Assembly (NCBI GenBank): GCA_021521415.1
Contig: JAIQDT010007359.1
Coordinates: 80,310 to 144,309, forward strand
Reading direction: 5' to 3'
Source: Bidens hawaiensis
Lineage: Eukaryota > Streptophyta > Magnoliopsida > Asterales > Asteraceae
Length of the DNA stretch: 64,000 nt
Part shown: positions 34,058 through 45,512 of the stretch, piece by piece
Numbering within the stretch: position 1 is the first letter of the stretch
Layout: each line of letters opens with the position of its first letter
The notes under the pieces: generated by a model
Told to the model about the DNA's origin: nothing
Seen by the model: only the letters and a program-made list of their open reading frames with translations
Database searches by the model: none
Program-made: the position numbers and the translations under genes

Positions 34058-34295
34058 TGTAACAACTCGGATTTTAAATTAAGATTTTATTAAACACCCG
34101 ACCCATTTCGATATTCGGGAAATTTTATTTCGATTATCAAGTTACGTAACTATTATTATATTATTATTTAACTATCTATATAAAACTTATATATAACTTT
34201 AAAATTCTGGCAATTTTAACCCACACATGAACTTTTACCCCCATTTTGTTTCCCTCTTCATAATACAAGGACTAAATTGCAATATTTATTTATTG
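34058..34295 (+). repeat. Second LTR copy of the gag-only element, homologous part
   Basis: Homologous to 26979-27215. Sequence beyond 34295 differs from the first copy and may be an LTR of a second, recombined unit that runs up to the gag fragment at 37601. Confidence 0.7.
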
Positions 34296-34871
34296 TAACC
34301 CATTAACCCTCTTAACCTAACCCGAGATCCGGATCCAAACACTAACCCGTACTTGTTTAGTTTTGCTTGTTGCTTAATTCTCGTCATAAACTAGGAAATT
34401 GAATCAAGGTTTCTGATTATCTTGCCATAAACGGCTCACCGACGATTTTAATTTTGTTAAGACTATCAATATAATACGAATTTCTTAAAATACTAAACCA
34501 TCTATACTCGTTAATCAATCCCAATTATAACAAACTTTATTATTCAATTAATCTCGTTTGTAGAATCCTTAAACCATCGCCTAGATTAACCCTTTAACGA
34601 ATTGGAGTATATTAATCTGCAAGTAGCCGTTCTTGTTCTTTTTGAGCCGGCCAGTATATTGAGCGATTAACCCATTATACTTCGTGGTTAGAGGTAATTG
34701 ATTACATAATTATGTTCGTCTTGTGTCATTCATGATTAACCCCATGAACAATTGATCGATTAACAATCAATTTAATGAATTGATGATCTAGGGTTCATGT
34801 ATATTTTCTGGTTTCTCTATCTGACTTGATATTTATTTCCGTTTCTGAAGCCGTTACTAACTGATCAACTA

Positions 34872-34954
34872 GATCAATTGGCTAATGGGAGTGATATTGA
34901 GTTTATGGGTTGGAGGGCTCGGGTTCGAGTCCCTTCAGCAGCGATTTTTTTTTT
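34872..34954 (+). other. tRNA-like sequence with Pol III boxes
   Basis: TGGCTAATGGG (34879-34889) fits an A box, and GGTTCGAGTCC (34922-34932) is a perfect B box 43 bp later, a normal spacing. A run of ten T (34945-34954) follows as a Pol III-type stop. Acceptor stems do not pair and only three of five T-stem pairs form, so this is a tRNA pseudogene or a SINE head, not a working tRNA. Confidence 0.55.
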
Positions 34955-35857
34955 GTTTTCATTTTAGTATTATTTTAATATATAATATATCAATCAATTT
35001 AATCTTAATAATGATATAGTATATATTAATTAATTCATATTTTGTTAAAACCGGCACACTAATCTAGAATGGGTGGGAAAAGCCATGGTGATACATGGAT
35101 ACCCCAACCATTCCCCTTAACACTCTCATCTTGATTTTAATCAATTTTAAATTTCTTGTTGGAAAATTAAGCCATGGTGATGCATGGATATTTCAACGAT
35201 GAGATTTTTGTTTAATTATTTTTATTTTTATTTTGTTATGAATGATTATTTTCTCGTTTTGTTGGAACAAGCTCATGATGATTCATGTACGTCTTGTAAC
35301 ACCCCGGCTAAAGCGGAATACACCCAAGTATGATGTACAGATTGTTCAACACACATGTGACACTATTAAGTGACAATATTATCATTATTTCATTGATGAA
35401 TCAAATAATAAGTTGTTTTGAAAATAAGAAAGTTACAAGGAAATGAAACATATCAAACACTTTATTAATAATCCTAAGTCTAGTGTCTTCTCTTGTTTCA
35501 TCCTCTAATAAGCAAATCTGTAACATATATATAATATAATGTCAACTAACTTAATAGTTGGTGAGTTCACACAGTTTGATATGATACATAAAAACCATAC
35601 AATTCAATGAAAACTTGTGAAAAGCAATTAAGGTCCTTTCCCGATGGTAAAACCAACCAATGTACTCGGATAATGAGGCCATTTTCCACTAATAACAAAA
35701 AGGTCCTGCGTGCAAAGGGGTGGGGGTGTATGATCATACTTTCTTGAAGAAATCCATGTGCAAGTAATTTTTAGCAAGTAACTAAACACACAAGTCCATG
35801 TAGAGAACTGTAGTTTTGTAAATGAATAAGTAAACAATTGATAGGATATATATGTTA

Positions 35858-35870
35858 CCCCCCCCCCCCC
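35858..35870. repeat. Run of 13 C
   Basis: Homopolymer inside the solo LTR, the longest of four in the window. Confidence 0.85.
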
Positions 35871-37396
35871 AATGTGTAAAAGCGTTAAAAAGGGTGTGTG
35901 AGAAACTCACCTTTAAGATTAAAGCTAAACTTGAAATGACAACCGAAAGCACGTTAAAGAAAATGAACGATCGAACCCCATGAACTATAAATAAACAAAA
36001 TATAATAATCAAAGACTAACTAAATGGATTATAAAGTTTAAATAATACTAAACCAAATGAATAAATAATAAGATAAAAACAAGGAAAAGATCAAAAGGAA
36101 GATGAAATACAAAACCAGCTTTTGGACAGGAAACTGTTCTGATTTGTTTAAGGTATTTAAAATATCAAAAAAAATTATTATAAATTAAGACCTTCAAGTC
36201 TACTAAACTAGAATGTTTTGAAAAACTTTTAGTTAGAAAAGTTTTACAAATTCGTAACCTAAATAGGCCAAAACAGCCATGTAAACCAGAGGGTACGAAT
36301 CTGCGCACTATTTATAAAATATTTATTTCGAATTCATACGAATGAATTAAAATGCGTAAAATTAGTTCTTAGAATTGTATTTTAATGAAATGTATCATAG
36401 ATTCTGGTATTGCACTTTTTCAGTTTGTTATGAACAAGATGTGCCATTTTCTTTGACGGTTATATCTAATGTTAAAACTGAAATATTGCTAGAAGCAATG
36501 TTTTAACAATTTCGAAAAGGATTTTGATGAAATAAAATGATGAACTTTTTTGGATATGATTATATAAAATTTATGAGAATATATCATCAAAAATCATTGG
36601 GTTCTTTGAATAAAAAATAATGATTCAAAATAGAAAAATAAAGATGTAAGAACGTTTCATGTGTGACCTTCGTGTAATCGATCATATCCTTGTGTTCTTT
36701 GTCGCATCCACCCTATACACCATGTTGTATGGATTATGTGAAATCCTAGGCATGATTGTGTTATGCTCATGTGACCATTTTATTAACTAGTATGAACAAG
36801 AATTAAAATAAATTTAAATAAGATGAAGAAGACTTGAATGATTATAATACTACCCTTGAAATGGAAATAATAAAAAAATAATTCTCTTGAACTTTTCAAA
36901 GAGTGGTGTAAAGAATGAAAGGGTGGGAGTAGGTTCTTATTCATACGAAAACAAGGAAGTTACTCTTAAGATTATTTATGATAAAATTGATTAGGAGGGT
37001 GCTTTAGGAGAGGAGGTTTGACCATAATTTGAATTATGTAGAAAGATATTTTTCATCTTTTAAGAAAAATAACTTTGTGTAAAAAATAAACGTGACATAA
37101 CTAAATTAAAGGATGTACTTTGGTTATGCATCAATTATGTTATTTATTTGATATTTGAATAAAGAAAAATCATGAGCGTTATAATTTATATATATATATA
37201 TATTTATATATTAGTATTGAGTAATATCAGTAATTAACTTTAGGAAAGAAAAACTATTACATACGAAATTTTTAACATATGAGTATATGTATAATTAATC
37301 GAATCACATCAAATAACAAAACGGGTCGATTTAACGAATACAATATAAATAATGGAAGTTGATGAATGTCACATAAAATACATGAAAAGAAACTGG

Positions 37397-37404
<8 letters not shown>

Positions 37405-37430
<26 letters not shown>

Positions 37431-37447
37431 ATGTGTGTGTGTGTGTA
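37405..37447. repeat. TG microsatellite
   Basis: A (TG)n run with one A interruption follows a short (TA)n run inside the solo LTR. Confidence 0.9.
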
Positions 37448-37600
37448 TTTATAAACAAAAACCGAAAATATAAAATGAGTCGGGTTTTCGAGTTGAAACT
37501 AACGAATGTTACACGTCTCAACCCTTGATTTAAGTTTTGTTGTTTCACTTAATAATCAATTACATAAATACTTCAAGTTAAGGTCAATAAAATTTTTATT

Positions 37601-38028
37601 TTGTACCCTCATGAAAAAAATTCACAAAACTCAAAATTTCGCATTGTTATACAATTTATCCGAATACCTAATAAATTCTTACATTTCGTCCTTGTAGCAT
37701 GTTTTCTTCCCGCCTCATCAACCATAACCGTCGCACCGGCAACTCTGGTCGTAGCTTGTCATCCCACATTGTTAAGGGAATCGTGAAGGCACCTCCCAAA
37801 AATCATCTCTCAGCTCCAAACTGTGAATTCTGCTGCCACGCCCGTGAATCCAAACCCAGCTGTTTCCTCCTTCAAACAATTCATGAATGATAACCCAAAT
37901 GATTACGTTGGAGCCAAGGGTGCTACCACCCTCCTCCAGTGGTTCAAACATATGGAAAGTGTGTTTCTCCATTGTGCGTGTTCGGAAGACAAAAGGACCA
38001 CATACGCCTCAAGTGTCTTCAAATTGAG
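37601..38028 (+). pseudogene. Gypsy gag N-terminal fragment
   Basis: One frame with a single TGA at 37784: FLPASSTITVAPATLV, then LPKIISQLQTVNSAA, FKQFMNDNPNDYVGAKGA and TLLQWFKHMESVF, ending TYASSVFKL. The LLQWF...MES and ASSVF blocks are typical of chromovirus gag. It is exactly the gag core missing from the element at 27778, so it may belong to a sister copy. The LTR starting TGTAAGGCCCC at 38029 cuts it. Confidence 0.75.
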
Positions 38029-38469
38029 TGTAAGGCCCCGTACCCGGTAGTCCTACTTTAACGTCGGATTTACTCATAAACACCGTTCTACAAATCAGAG
38101 TTAATTAAAACTTTCGCGGAAACATTAGCTTTAATCATTCGTTACAAAACATTTAATCTTTTCTTTAAAACCATAACATAAAACATCATACTAAAACATC
38201 ATTTCTTCCATCTTCAAATGCCAGCCGTTCTATCCATGCCATGTGCCCTCCTCATGCTAGCTCATTAAACACATTTACCTGCGTGCATACTAAAAGTCAG
38301 CTACGCTGAGTGAGTTCTAGTTAATCATACATCATACCATCATACATTTACATTCATATACATACATATTCGAAGATACATATATACATATCCGAATATA
38401 CATATTAATATCTTAACCTTGTATAAATATTCATAAGAGGAACGTCATATAATATCTATTAAAAGAACC

Positions 38470-38990
38470 ATGGCTATTTCCCATGCTATATATTCTCCAT
38501 AGAAAGACGCTCTGTATAAATTCTCCATAGAAGGACACTCTATATACTTTCATAGAAGGAACATGCTATATATTTCCATAGAAGGAACACTATGCTTTTC
38601 ATTAAAGGAATATTATTCTTTCCATTAAAGGAACACTGTGCTTTCCATTAAAGTAACATTATGCTTTCCTGAGAGAACGTCATAGAGACCAAGATCTAGC
38701 CGCTAATACGATACATCAACACGAAATCGATACTTTAAATATAATACTTTATTGATAATTATGGAGTAAATACATTGTGGTGGAGATAAGTTATGGAGAG
38801 AATAACTTAAACTATGTACAAGTTCTCTACTAAATTATGAGCATGAGCTCCCTATTTACAGGCTATTTACAATATATGTTAAATACAAAGACTAAACCGC
38901 CTATAACTTATTCGATCGCTACGGATACCAAAACCGTGCACTAACATTCCCATTAAAGGAACACTCTATATATTATCCGTAGAGGGAACT
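38470..38990. repeat. Repeats of TCCATTAAAGGAACA / TCCATAGAAGGAACA
   Basis: About ten related units of 28-40 bp, interrupted at 38670-38946 by a possible small insertion. Confidence 0.7.
38670..38946 (-). mobile_element. Possible 277-bp solo LTR or TRIM-like insertion
   Basis: It breaks the TCCATTAAAGG array, starts TGAGAGAACG and ends CACTAACA. The 5-bp flanks TTTCC and TTCCC differ at one base. On the - strand it begins TGTTAGTGCACGG and has ATAAATAG-like and AATAAAGT words in LTR order. The match of flanks is imperfect, so confidence is limited. Confidence 0.4.
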
Positions 38991-39039
38991 CTATACATAA
39001 TTTATTATCTAATATCCATATAAGGAGACAATCACTATT

Positions 39040-39270
39040 CTTGGCAATGCATGCAATATCCGAATATCGTTCACGTATCGAAAAGCAATCATCCTTACAT
39101 TTCATACAATATTCATATCTTTATTTATAACTTATCAGTGCGTGCAATATCCTAAGATCGTTCACGTACCGAAAATCAATCGTCTTTACATTACATACAA
39201 TATTCATATCTTTATTTATAACCTGGCAGTACGTGCAATATCCGAAGATCTTTCACGTACCGACAATAAA
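39040..39270. repeat. Three-copy ~95-bp tandem repeat
   Basis: Units share TGCAATATCC(G/T)AA, TCGTTCACGTA(T/C)CGA, ACATTTCATACAATATTCAT-like and TTTATTTATAAC words, at about 39048, 39139 and 39230 (the last unit is partial). Confidence 0.75.
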
Positions 39271-39755
39271 TCATTTGTATCTATCACATATATCATACAT
39301 GGCATACACTTACCATTTAAGGTAAGTGTATTAACTATCACATCGAGTATGCACACAGCCCCGAAAACATAACAAGGAATGGGGCTAGAAACTCACCTGA
39401 ACTCGGTTACGTTCACTGTTTATGGTTATTCCTTTCTTGAGCTGTGCACGGCTAACTGTATAATAATTACATGTATCAACTAACAATCACTACTTGATGT
39501 ACATAAAATTATACATCTTTTTAGCATCAAATAATCTCTAAAAACTGCAAATTCTATCACATAACACAACACATAAGACTACTTATCATAATAAAATGTA
39601 ATATCAGGTGAAACCAAGTCCCAAACGAAGAAACAAGCGAAAATACGAAGAAAAACGAAAGAAAACACAAGAAAAGCAAGAAAACACGCCCCCGTGCTTA
39701 TGAATACCAGAAAAGACAAAAGTCCTACAAGAAAAGACAAAAACTGGGAACAAAA

Positions 39756-39873
39756 GCACGAGGTCGTGCCCCTTGCCCATGGGGCCGTGTTCATACATAA
39801 GAAACGACAAAACAAATCTGGCACATGTCATAATAATACACGGGGGCGTGCCTACGTAAGCACGGGGTCGTGT
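39756..39873 (+). promoter_or_regulatory. CACGG palindrome pairs upstream of the LTR TATA box
   Basis: Half-matching palindromes at 39756-39769 (GCACGAGGTCGTGC), 39776-39788, 39838-39851 (ACACGGGGGCGTGC) and 39860-39873 (GCACGGGGTCGTGT). Within pairs the starts are 20-22 bp apart. The last ends 18 bp before TATAAAT at 39892. A weaker copy lies at 39685-39696. Confidence 0.75.
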
Positions 39874-39891
39874 CCCTCACTCCAGATTGCA

Positions 39892-39898
39892 TATAAAT
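39892..39898 (+). promoter_or_regulatory. TATA box of the 5' LTR
   Basis: CATATAAATAG, conserved at 52671 in the 3' LTR. Confidence 0.7.
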
Positions 39899-41176
39899 AG
39901 TAGCTCATGTTGCACTCATTTGATGTGCCTTGAAGAGAGTTCTATCCGGTTTTCACTTATAAAAACACCCACTAACACTCATATTGAAGATCTAGTGAAG
40001 AGTTTGAAGGCTTAGAGATCATCATCATCCATCATCATCATCATTAAGAAGGAAGATTCATCCACATTTGGTTAGATTGTTCTAGTTTAATCATGTGTTT
40101 GTTGTCATCATCCATTCTAATGTTCATAACTATGCTCATTATGAGCTAAACTCCATTTACCATCTAAATCTATGAAGAAGCTTTGTTTTACTTGATAATT
40201 ATATAAAACATGTGGTTTATTCTAGTAAAGTACATGGTTATCTTGCAATTATTTTTTGATGAGAAATATTTCACCATCTTAAATCAACAATTCAAAGTTG
40301 GTGATTGTCAATTCTATTGGCAATCATTCATGATCGATTCGTGTTCTTGAAAGATAGAAATACTTTGATAAATTATCGAAATATGAATCCTTATATTGTA
40401 TTTAGAAATGATGAGAGATAATTTATGATCTATTCTCTAAGTCTTGGTAATCCGAAAATGGCTTTGCTTAGGATATCATGCTAGTTAAAGAAATCATATG
40501 TTAATGGAATGTGTAAGTATAACCTACTTAAATCAACCAAGGGGAGGTTGTGTGAGTTAACTACAACCACCCGAAGTTGTTAGAATTGGTATTTGAGAAA
40601 TCGAAGTCAATCCTAATCTTTCTACTTTACGAAACTACTTGCCAACTTAAATTGACATTCTCGAGGTAGCATGACATTAGGAAAGGGTCGACTTTAAAAT
40701 GCGCATGCTACTCCCTTTTTGTCATAGATGCTCACATAGAAATGAGGAGCTATCTATCATATATTATTACGGCAAGTTTTACCACATGTTTATGTATTAA
40801 TCATCAATGATTAAATGGAGTGGATTCTTGATCTTGGATGGTAACCTTCATATAATTGAGCTACTTGTTTAGAATCTCTCGTCTCGGTCACCTAATTATT
40901 ATATATAAGTATTTATATTTTATAAAAAATTCAAAAATTAACCCCAAAATGGTTAAAACCTCCGATTAAAGTAAAACGACGATTCATTATTAGAAACATT
41001 TGTGTCCACGGATCGATACTTGGTTATTACCAATACTATTCTACGTATTCGATAGGTACACTTGCCTATTTTGTGTGTGTTTAGACGTTGTAGAAATCAT
41101 TTTTATAAATTTAAAACACGATCTTGTGCAAAAGCTAAATATCCAATCCATCATATTTTACACACATCAAAGTTTT

Positions 41177-41194
41177 TGGCGCCGTTGTCGGGGA
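41177..41194 (+). other. Primer binding site of the 14.5 kb Athila
   Basis: TGGCGCCGTTGTCGGGGA lies 7 bp after the LTR end. It is the Athila/Tat PBS type and matches 59991 with one change. Confidence 0.9.
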
Positions 41195-41456
41195 CACGGT
41201 ACGTTTCTAAGAACGATCCAAGTTTTAATTTAATCATTGTCTATAATTGTACAAATTTTTCTTAACTTTTATTTTATTTCATTTTTACTAACTATTAAAC
41301 TATATGATTTTACGGCTTGCCTAATTTTAACCTGTATATACCGAATATTTACCTTAGCTTAATTAACTTAGACCTTAGTTTAGTTTAGCTTAGCCTAACT
41401 TTAGCGTAACTTTAACTAACTGTTACTCTAGTTTTAATGTTGATTTAGTCCCATGT
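41195..41456 (+). other. Leader between PBS and gag
   Basis: AT-rich, with a run of TTAGCTTAACT-like words and no ORF. Confidence 0.5.
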
Positions 41457-42898
41457 ATGTCCTCTACTTTTGAGCCTGAGCTTGTTTCTCCAATTTCTGA
41501 TCCGGAAAGACTCTTTCATCGACGAGCACGTAAACGGACTGCAGAAACCGCCGAAACAATCAAAGACGAGTCAGTAGATGCCACCACATCAGGAGAAAAT
41601 CAAACCGAAGAAATGATGGCGGCCCAAAACAATTAGCCGAACATGAGCCAATATGCCAAGCAAACTCTCGAAGGCTACGACAATGGAGTGGCTCCACCCG
41701 ATATCCCCAAACATTTCGAAATCAAATCAAGCACCATTCATATGGTGTAAAAGTCAGTTCAATTTCATGGTCTCCTTGATGAAGACCATCTTTCTCATAT
41801 ATCTCGATTCTTACGAATCTGCGGAACATTCAAAATCCAAAACTGTTCAGAAGATCAAATCAAACTCAAACTCTTTCCTTTCTCTCTAAGGGGTCAAACC
41901 TTAGAATGGATAGAATCTCTTACCTCTGGCTCCATCACTACCTGGGACCAGATGGTTGAACAGTTTCTCCTCAAATATTTTCCGCCTGCTAAACTGCCAA
42001 ATACCGAGCCAGCATTACCGGATTCCGGACCGATGATGATGAATCGTTACACGCAACATGGGAAAGATACAAAAGTCTTCTAAGAAGATGCCCACACCAT
42101 GGACTGAGCTCATGGTTGCAAGTACAAACTTTCTTTGACGCACAATCAAGTCAAAACAAAACAGGCCATCTACTAAATCGCCGGTGGAGACCTGGGATCC
42201 AAATCACCTAACGAAGCATTTGAAGTCCTGGAGAAAGCCGCAAAGAAGAGTTTTTCTTACAACCCACCAAGATCTACACCAACCCATAAAGGAATACACC
42301 ACGTCGATTCCAACACTCTTGTCACCGCACAGCTTGAAGCCCTTTCTAAAAAATTCAAACAAATTCAAGCCGAATTATTAAAAACCAATATCACCAGTGA
42401 CACCTGTGGAGGAACTCATAAGACAAGTTACTGCAAACTAGTCATCATGGATATGGAAGAATTCGACTTCATTGCTCGACAGAACAACGCTTTCAGCAAT
42501 AACCACAATCCAGGATGGAGAAACCACCCGAATTTCAGTTGGAAGGACGGAGGTAACACTCAACCCCTACCTGGATTCGAGTTAAAAGACCGATGAATCA
42601 ATCCTTCCAGCCTAAACCTCAATTCCAAGATCAAAGTTCTAGTAGCCATCAAAACCCGAGCTACTCAAATATCTAAGAGATGTTAATCCAACTCATGACC
42701 AAAACAAATGAAGCAGAAAAGAAGGCCGACTCAAGAGTTGTTGATATTAGCGAAATATTGTTAAAACATGAGGCTGACCTACAAGGTCAACAAGCATCAT
42801 GGCGGTATCTAGAAACTCAGATCGGACAAATTGCCCGACAATTGTCAGAAAGATCACCCGACGCTCTTCCAAGCAACACTATAAAATCCTAAATGCAG
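41457..42898 (+). pseudogene. gag: Gag of the 14.5 kb Athila
   Basis: ATG 41457 opens MSSTFEPELVSPISDP. TAG at 41634 and TAA near 41748 lie in the same frame. SVQFHGLLDEDHLSHI, LKLFPFSLRGQTLEWIE and WDQMVEQFLLKYFPPAK are the Athila gag blocks. A knuckle follows near 42402-42437 as SDTCGGTHKTSYC, where the first Cys of CX2CX3HX4C is Ser. WRNHPNFSWK comes after it, then the C-terminal helical EAEKKADSRVV...LSERSPDALP. Several frame changes lie between 41990 and 42680. Confidence 0.88.
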
Positions 42899-43917
42899 TA
42901 GCCAACGATGTTACATTAAGAAGTGGCACAACCACTGTTGCCTCACCAACTTCAGAACCATTTATGCAGAAGGAATCCCCAGATAAAACGCAGAAAAGAC
43001 TGATCCCAACAGACACCGTACAACCTAAGGAACCAGTCCAAACTTATGTTCCACCTATTCCATACCCTAGACGGCTGAAACAGGAGAGATTGGAAGCTCA
43101 GTACGGGAAGTTTTTAGAACTCTTCAAACAACTCCACATCAACATCCCTTTCGTCGAAGCCATTGCTCAAATGCTGAAATATGCAAAGTTTCTTAAAGAA
43201 GTGCTAACCAATAAAAGGAAGCTGGAGGAACTCTCGCACGTCACCTTGAGTAAAGAATGCTCAGCTGTCCACCAAAGAAAGCTGCCACCGAAAATGACCG
43301 ATCCAGGGAGTTTTACTATCCCTTGTCTCATAAGAAATTTGTCTGTTAACAATGCCCTGGCTGACCTAGGAGCTAGTATTAATTTAATGCCTTATGCGGT
43401 TTTTGCAAAACTAGGGATAGGAGAACCAAAGCCCACATGCAAGAACATTTAGTTAGTCGACCGATCCGTTAAATATCCTCGGGGCATTGTTGAAAACATG
43501 CTTGTCAAAATTGACAAGTTTGTTTTCCCTGTAGATTTTGTGATTCTAGACATGAAGGAAGACAAAAACATACCTCTGATTTTAGGAAGACCCTTTTTAG
43601 CCACCGCAAAGGCTATTATTGATGTTTGCACCGGAAAACTCACTCTCGGGGTCAATGACGAGGCAATCACTTTTGACATAGGAAAATCTATGCAATATCC
43701 GCAACATCACGATGACACATTATACTGTGTTGACATCAATGCTTATATCATGAGTTGCTATGTGCGGAAATCTTCCCTTAATACCTCATTAGAAACACAA
43801 ATCTTAACTGACACTATTACCAAACCCATTTTAGAAAACGATAATCTCAATACTGTGAATAACTATCAGGATGCATCAGAAGTAATATGTGAGATCACCG
43901 AATGTAATGAAAAATAA
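42899..43917 (+). pseudogene. Protease of the 14.5 kb Athila
   Basis: The part IPFVEAIAQMLKYAKFLKEVL, ECSAVHQRKLPPKM, DPGSFTIPCLI and [18 protein letters not shown] holds the catalytic Asp, which the - strand Athila has lost. A TAG at 43450 interrupts before LVDRSVKYPRGIVENMLVKIDKF and [17 protein letters not shown], and the frame ends at TAA 43915. Confidence 0.9.
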
Positions 43918-45512
43918 AAACCATCAATCGAAGAACCACCAGCCTTAGAGTTAAAAGAACTTCGAAAGCCATCTCGAATACGCCTTTTCTAGAAAAAGAC
44001 TCTCAACTCCCAGTAATTATTTCATCTCACCTTTCAAAAGAAGAGAAAGACGAACTTCTTAAGGTTCTTAAGAACCATAAGAAGGCCATCGCATGGAAGA
44101 TCATGGATATCAAGGGCATAAGTCCTTCATTTTGTACTCACAAAATTCTCATGGAAGAAGAATACAAGCCCGTGGTCCAACATCAAAGACGTCTCAATCC
44201 CAACATGCAAGATGTGGTAAAGAAGGAAGTAATCAAACTCCTTGATGCCGGATTGATCTACCCAATCTCAGATTCACCTTGGGTTAGTCCCGTTCAAGTA
44301 GTACCCAAGAAGGGAGGAATGACAGTTGTAATGAACGAGAAGGACGAACTAGTACCAATGAGGACCATTACAGGCTGGCGAGTTTGCATTGACTACCGGA
44401 AGCTTAACGACGCCACAAGAAAAGATCATTTTCCACTTCCTTTTATAGACCAAATACTTGAGCGATTATCCGGAAAAATGTTCTACTGTTTTCTTGATGG
44501 ATTCTCTAGATACTTTCAAATTCCCATCGCTCCTAAGGATCAGGAGAAAACCACCTTTACATGCCCGTATGGAACCTTCGCCTACCGAAGAATGCCATTT
44601 GGATTATGTAATGCTCCAACCACCTTCCAACGTTGCATGGGGGCCATCTTTCATGAAATGATCGAGCACTCTATGGAAGTTTTCATGGACGACTTCTCAG
44701 TCTTTGGAGACTCCTACGATTATTGTCTGAAAAACCTAGACAAAATGTTGGCTAGGTGTGAAGAAGTGAATTTAGTACTCAACTAGGAAAATGCCACTTT
44801 ATGGTTAAAGAGGGCATTATTCTCGGTCATAAGATATCCCGAGCAGGACTAGAAGTTGATAGGGCAAAAATAGAAACCATATCCAAACTTACGCCTCCAA
44901 CTTCAATTAGAGCCATTAGAAGTTTTATAGGTCACGCAGGATTTTACCGTCGCTTCAAAAAATACTTTTCCAAAATTGCTAGACCTATGACCAAACTTCT
45001 GGAGAAAGACGCACCATTTGTCTTCTCTAAAGAGTGTGTTGAATCATTCAACATATTAAAAGAGAAACTTGTCAACGCAGCAATCATGACTACACCCGAT
45101 TGGACCCTTCCATTCGAAATCATCTGCGATGCAAGTGACTTTGCAGTTGGATCCGTACTCGGACAACGCAAAGAAAAACATTTTCACCCAATTTACTATG
45201 CTAGTAAAACTCTTAATGATGCACAAGAAAATTACACCACAACAGAAAAAGAGTAACTAGCAGTAGTCTTTGCCTTCAAAAAATTTAGATCTTACCTAGT
45301 TCTTTCCAAGACCATAGTTTACACCGACCATGCCGCCATACGATACCTCTTCAACAAGCAGGACGCCAAACCTAGACTCATCCGATGGATTCTCTTACTC
45401 CAAGAATTCGACATAGAAGTCAAAGACAAGAAAGGAGCAGAGAATGTAGTCGCAGACCATCTCATACGCCTAGAATGCCCAGCTTTAGAACATCAAAAGA
45501 AAATTATCGATG
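43918..45512 (+). pseudogene. pol: RT and RNase H of the 14.5 kb Athila
   Basis: From 44103 the frame reads [64 protein letters not shown] and [11 protein letters not shown], the complete RT core. TAG plus a one-base loss at 44785-44792 shifts the frame. RT thumb and RNase H continue with [31 protein letters not shown] and TEKE, a TAA at 45254, then [14 protein letters not shown] and [19 protein letters not shown] residues end the domain. Confidence 0.92.

Larger units (their letters stand above)
26979..35294 (+). mobile_element. Gypsy-type gag-only LTR element, interrupted by a copia
   Basis: Two LTR starts, TGTAACAACTCGG at 26979 and 34058, share about 240 bp of nearly identical sequence. 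The second is preceded by a GGACGAAATTCCC...GTAGGGGAGAC polypurine context typical of chromovirus (Tekay-like) gypsy elements. Between them only a gag-like reading frame is found, with no protease, RT or integrase. The two LTRs diverge after about 240 bp, so one is recombined or rearranged and the right end is unknown. Confidence 0.65.
35295..37513 (-). mobile_element. Solo LTR, gypsy type, with target duplication
   Basis: It starts TGTAACACCCCGG and ends AATGTTACA, and both sides are flanked by CGTCT (35290-35294 and 37514-37518). The 2219 bp contain GGTGAGTTCACA and GAGAAACTCACC, which read in the usual order only on the - strand, so the LTR is reversed. It encodes nothing. It holds a run of 13 C at 35858, a TA tract near 37185 and a TG tract at 37405-37447. 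Confidence 0.9.
38029..39494 (-). repeat. Gypsy-type LTR, left part, cut by the 14.5 kb Athila
   Basis: It starts TGTAAGGCCCCG inside the gag fragment. AAACTCACCTGAACTCG near 39390 fits reversed orientation. It holds two repeat fields and a small insertion. It stops at the Athila target duplication CTACT (39490-39494) and probably resumes after 53970. No matching right end (GGGGCCTTACA) was found. Confidence 0.6.
39495..41169 (+). repeat. 5' LTR of the 14.5 kb Athila
   Basis: 1675 bp, TGATGTACAT to ACACACATCA. It contains CACGG palindrome pairs, a TATA box at 39892, an (ATC)n stretch near 40020 and the TTATAAATTTAAAACACG word before its end. The reverse complement of its last 500 bp recurs at 57729-58240. 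Confidence 0.93.

Noticed and set aside
34872..34943. Functional tRNA gene
   Set aside because: The acceptor stem does not pair and only three of five T-stem pairs form.
39579..39831. - strand Phe/Ser-rich ORFs in the 5' LTR
   Set aside because: Chance frames complementary to A-rich DNA, repeated in the 3' LTR at 52384-52671 with different frame breaks.
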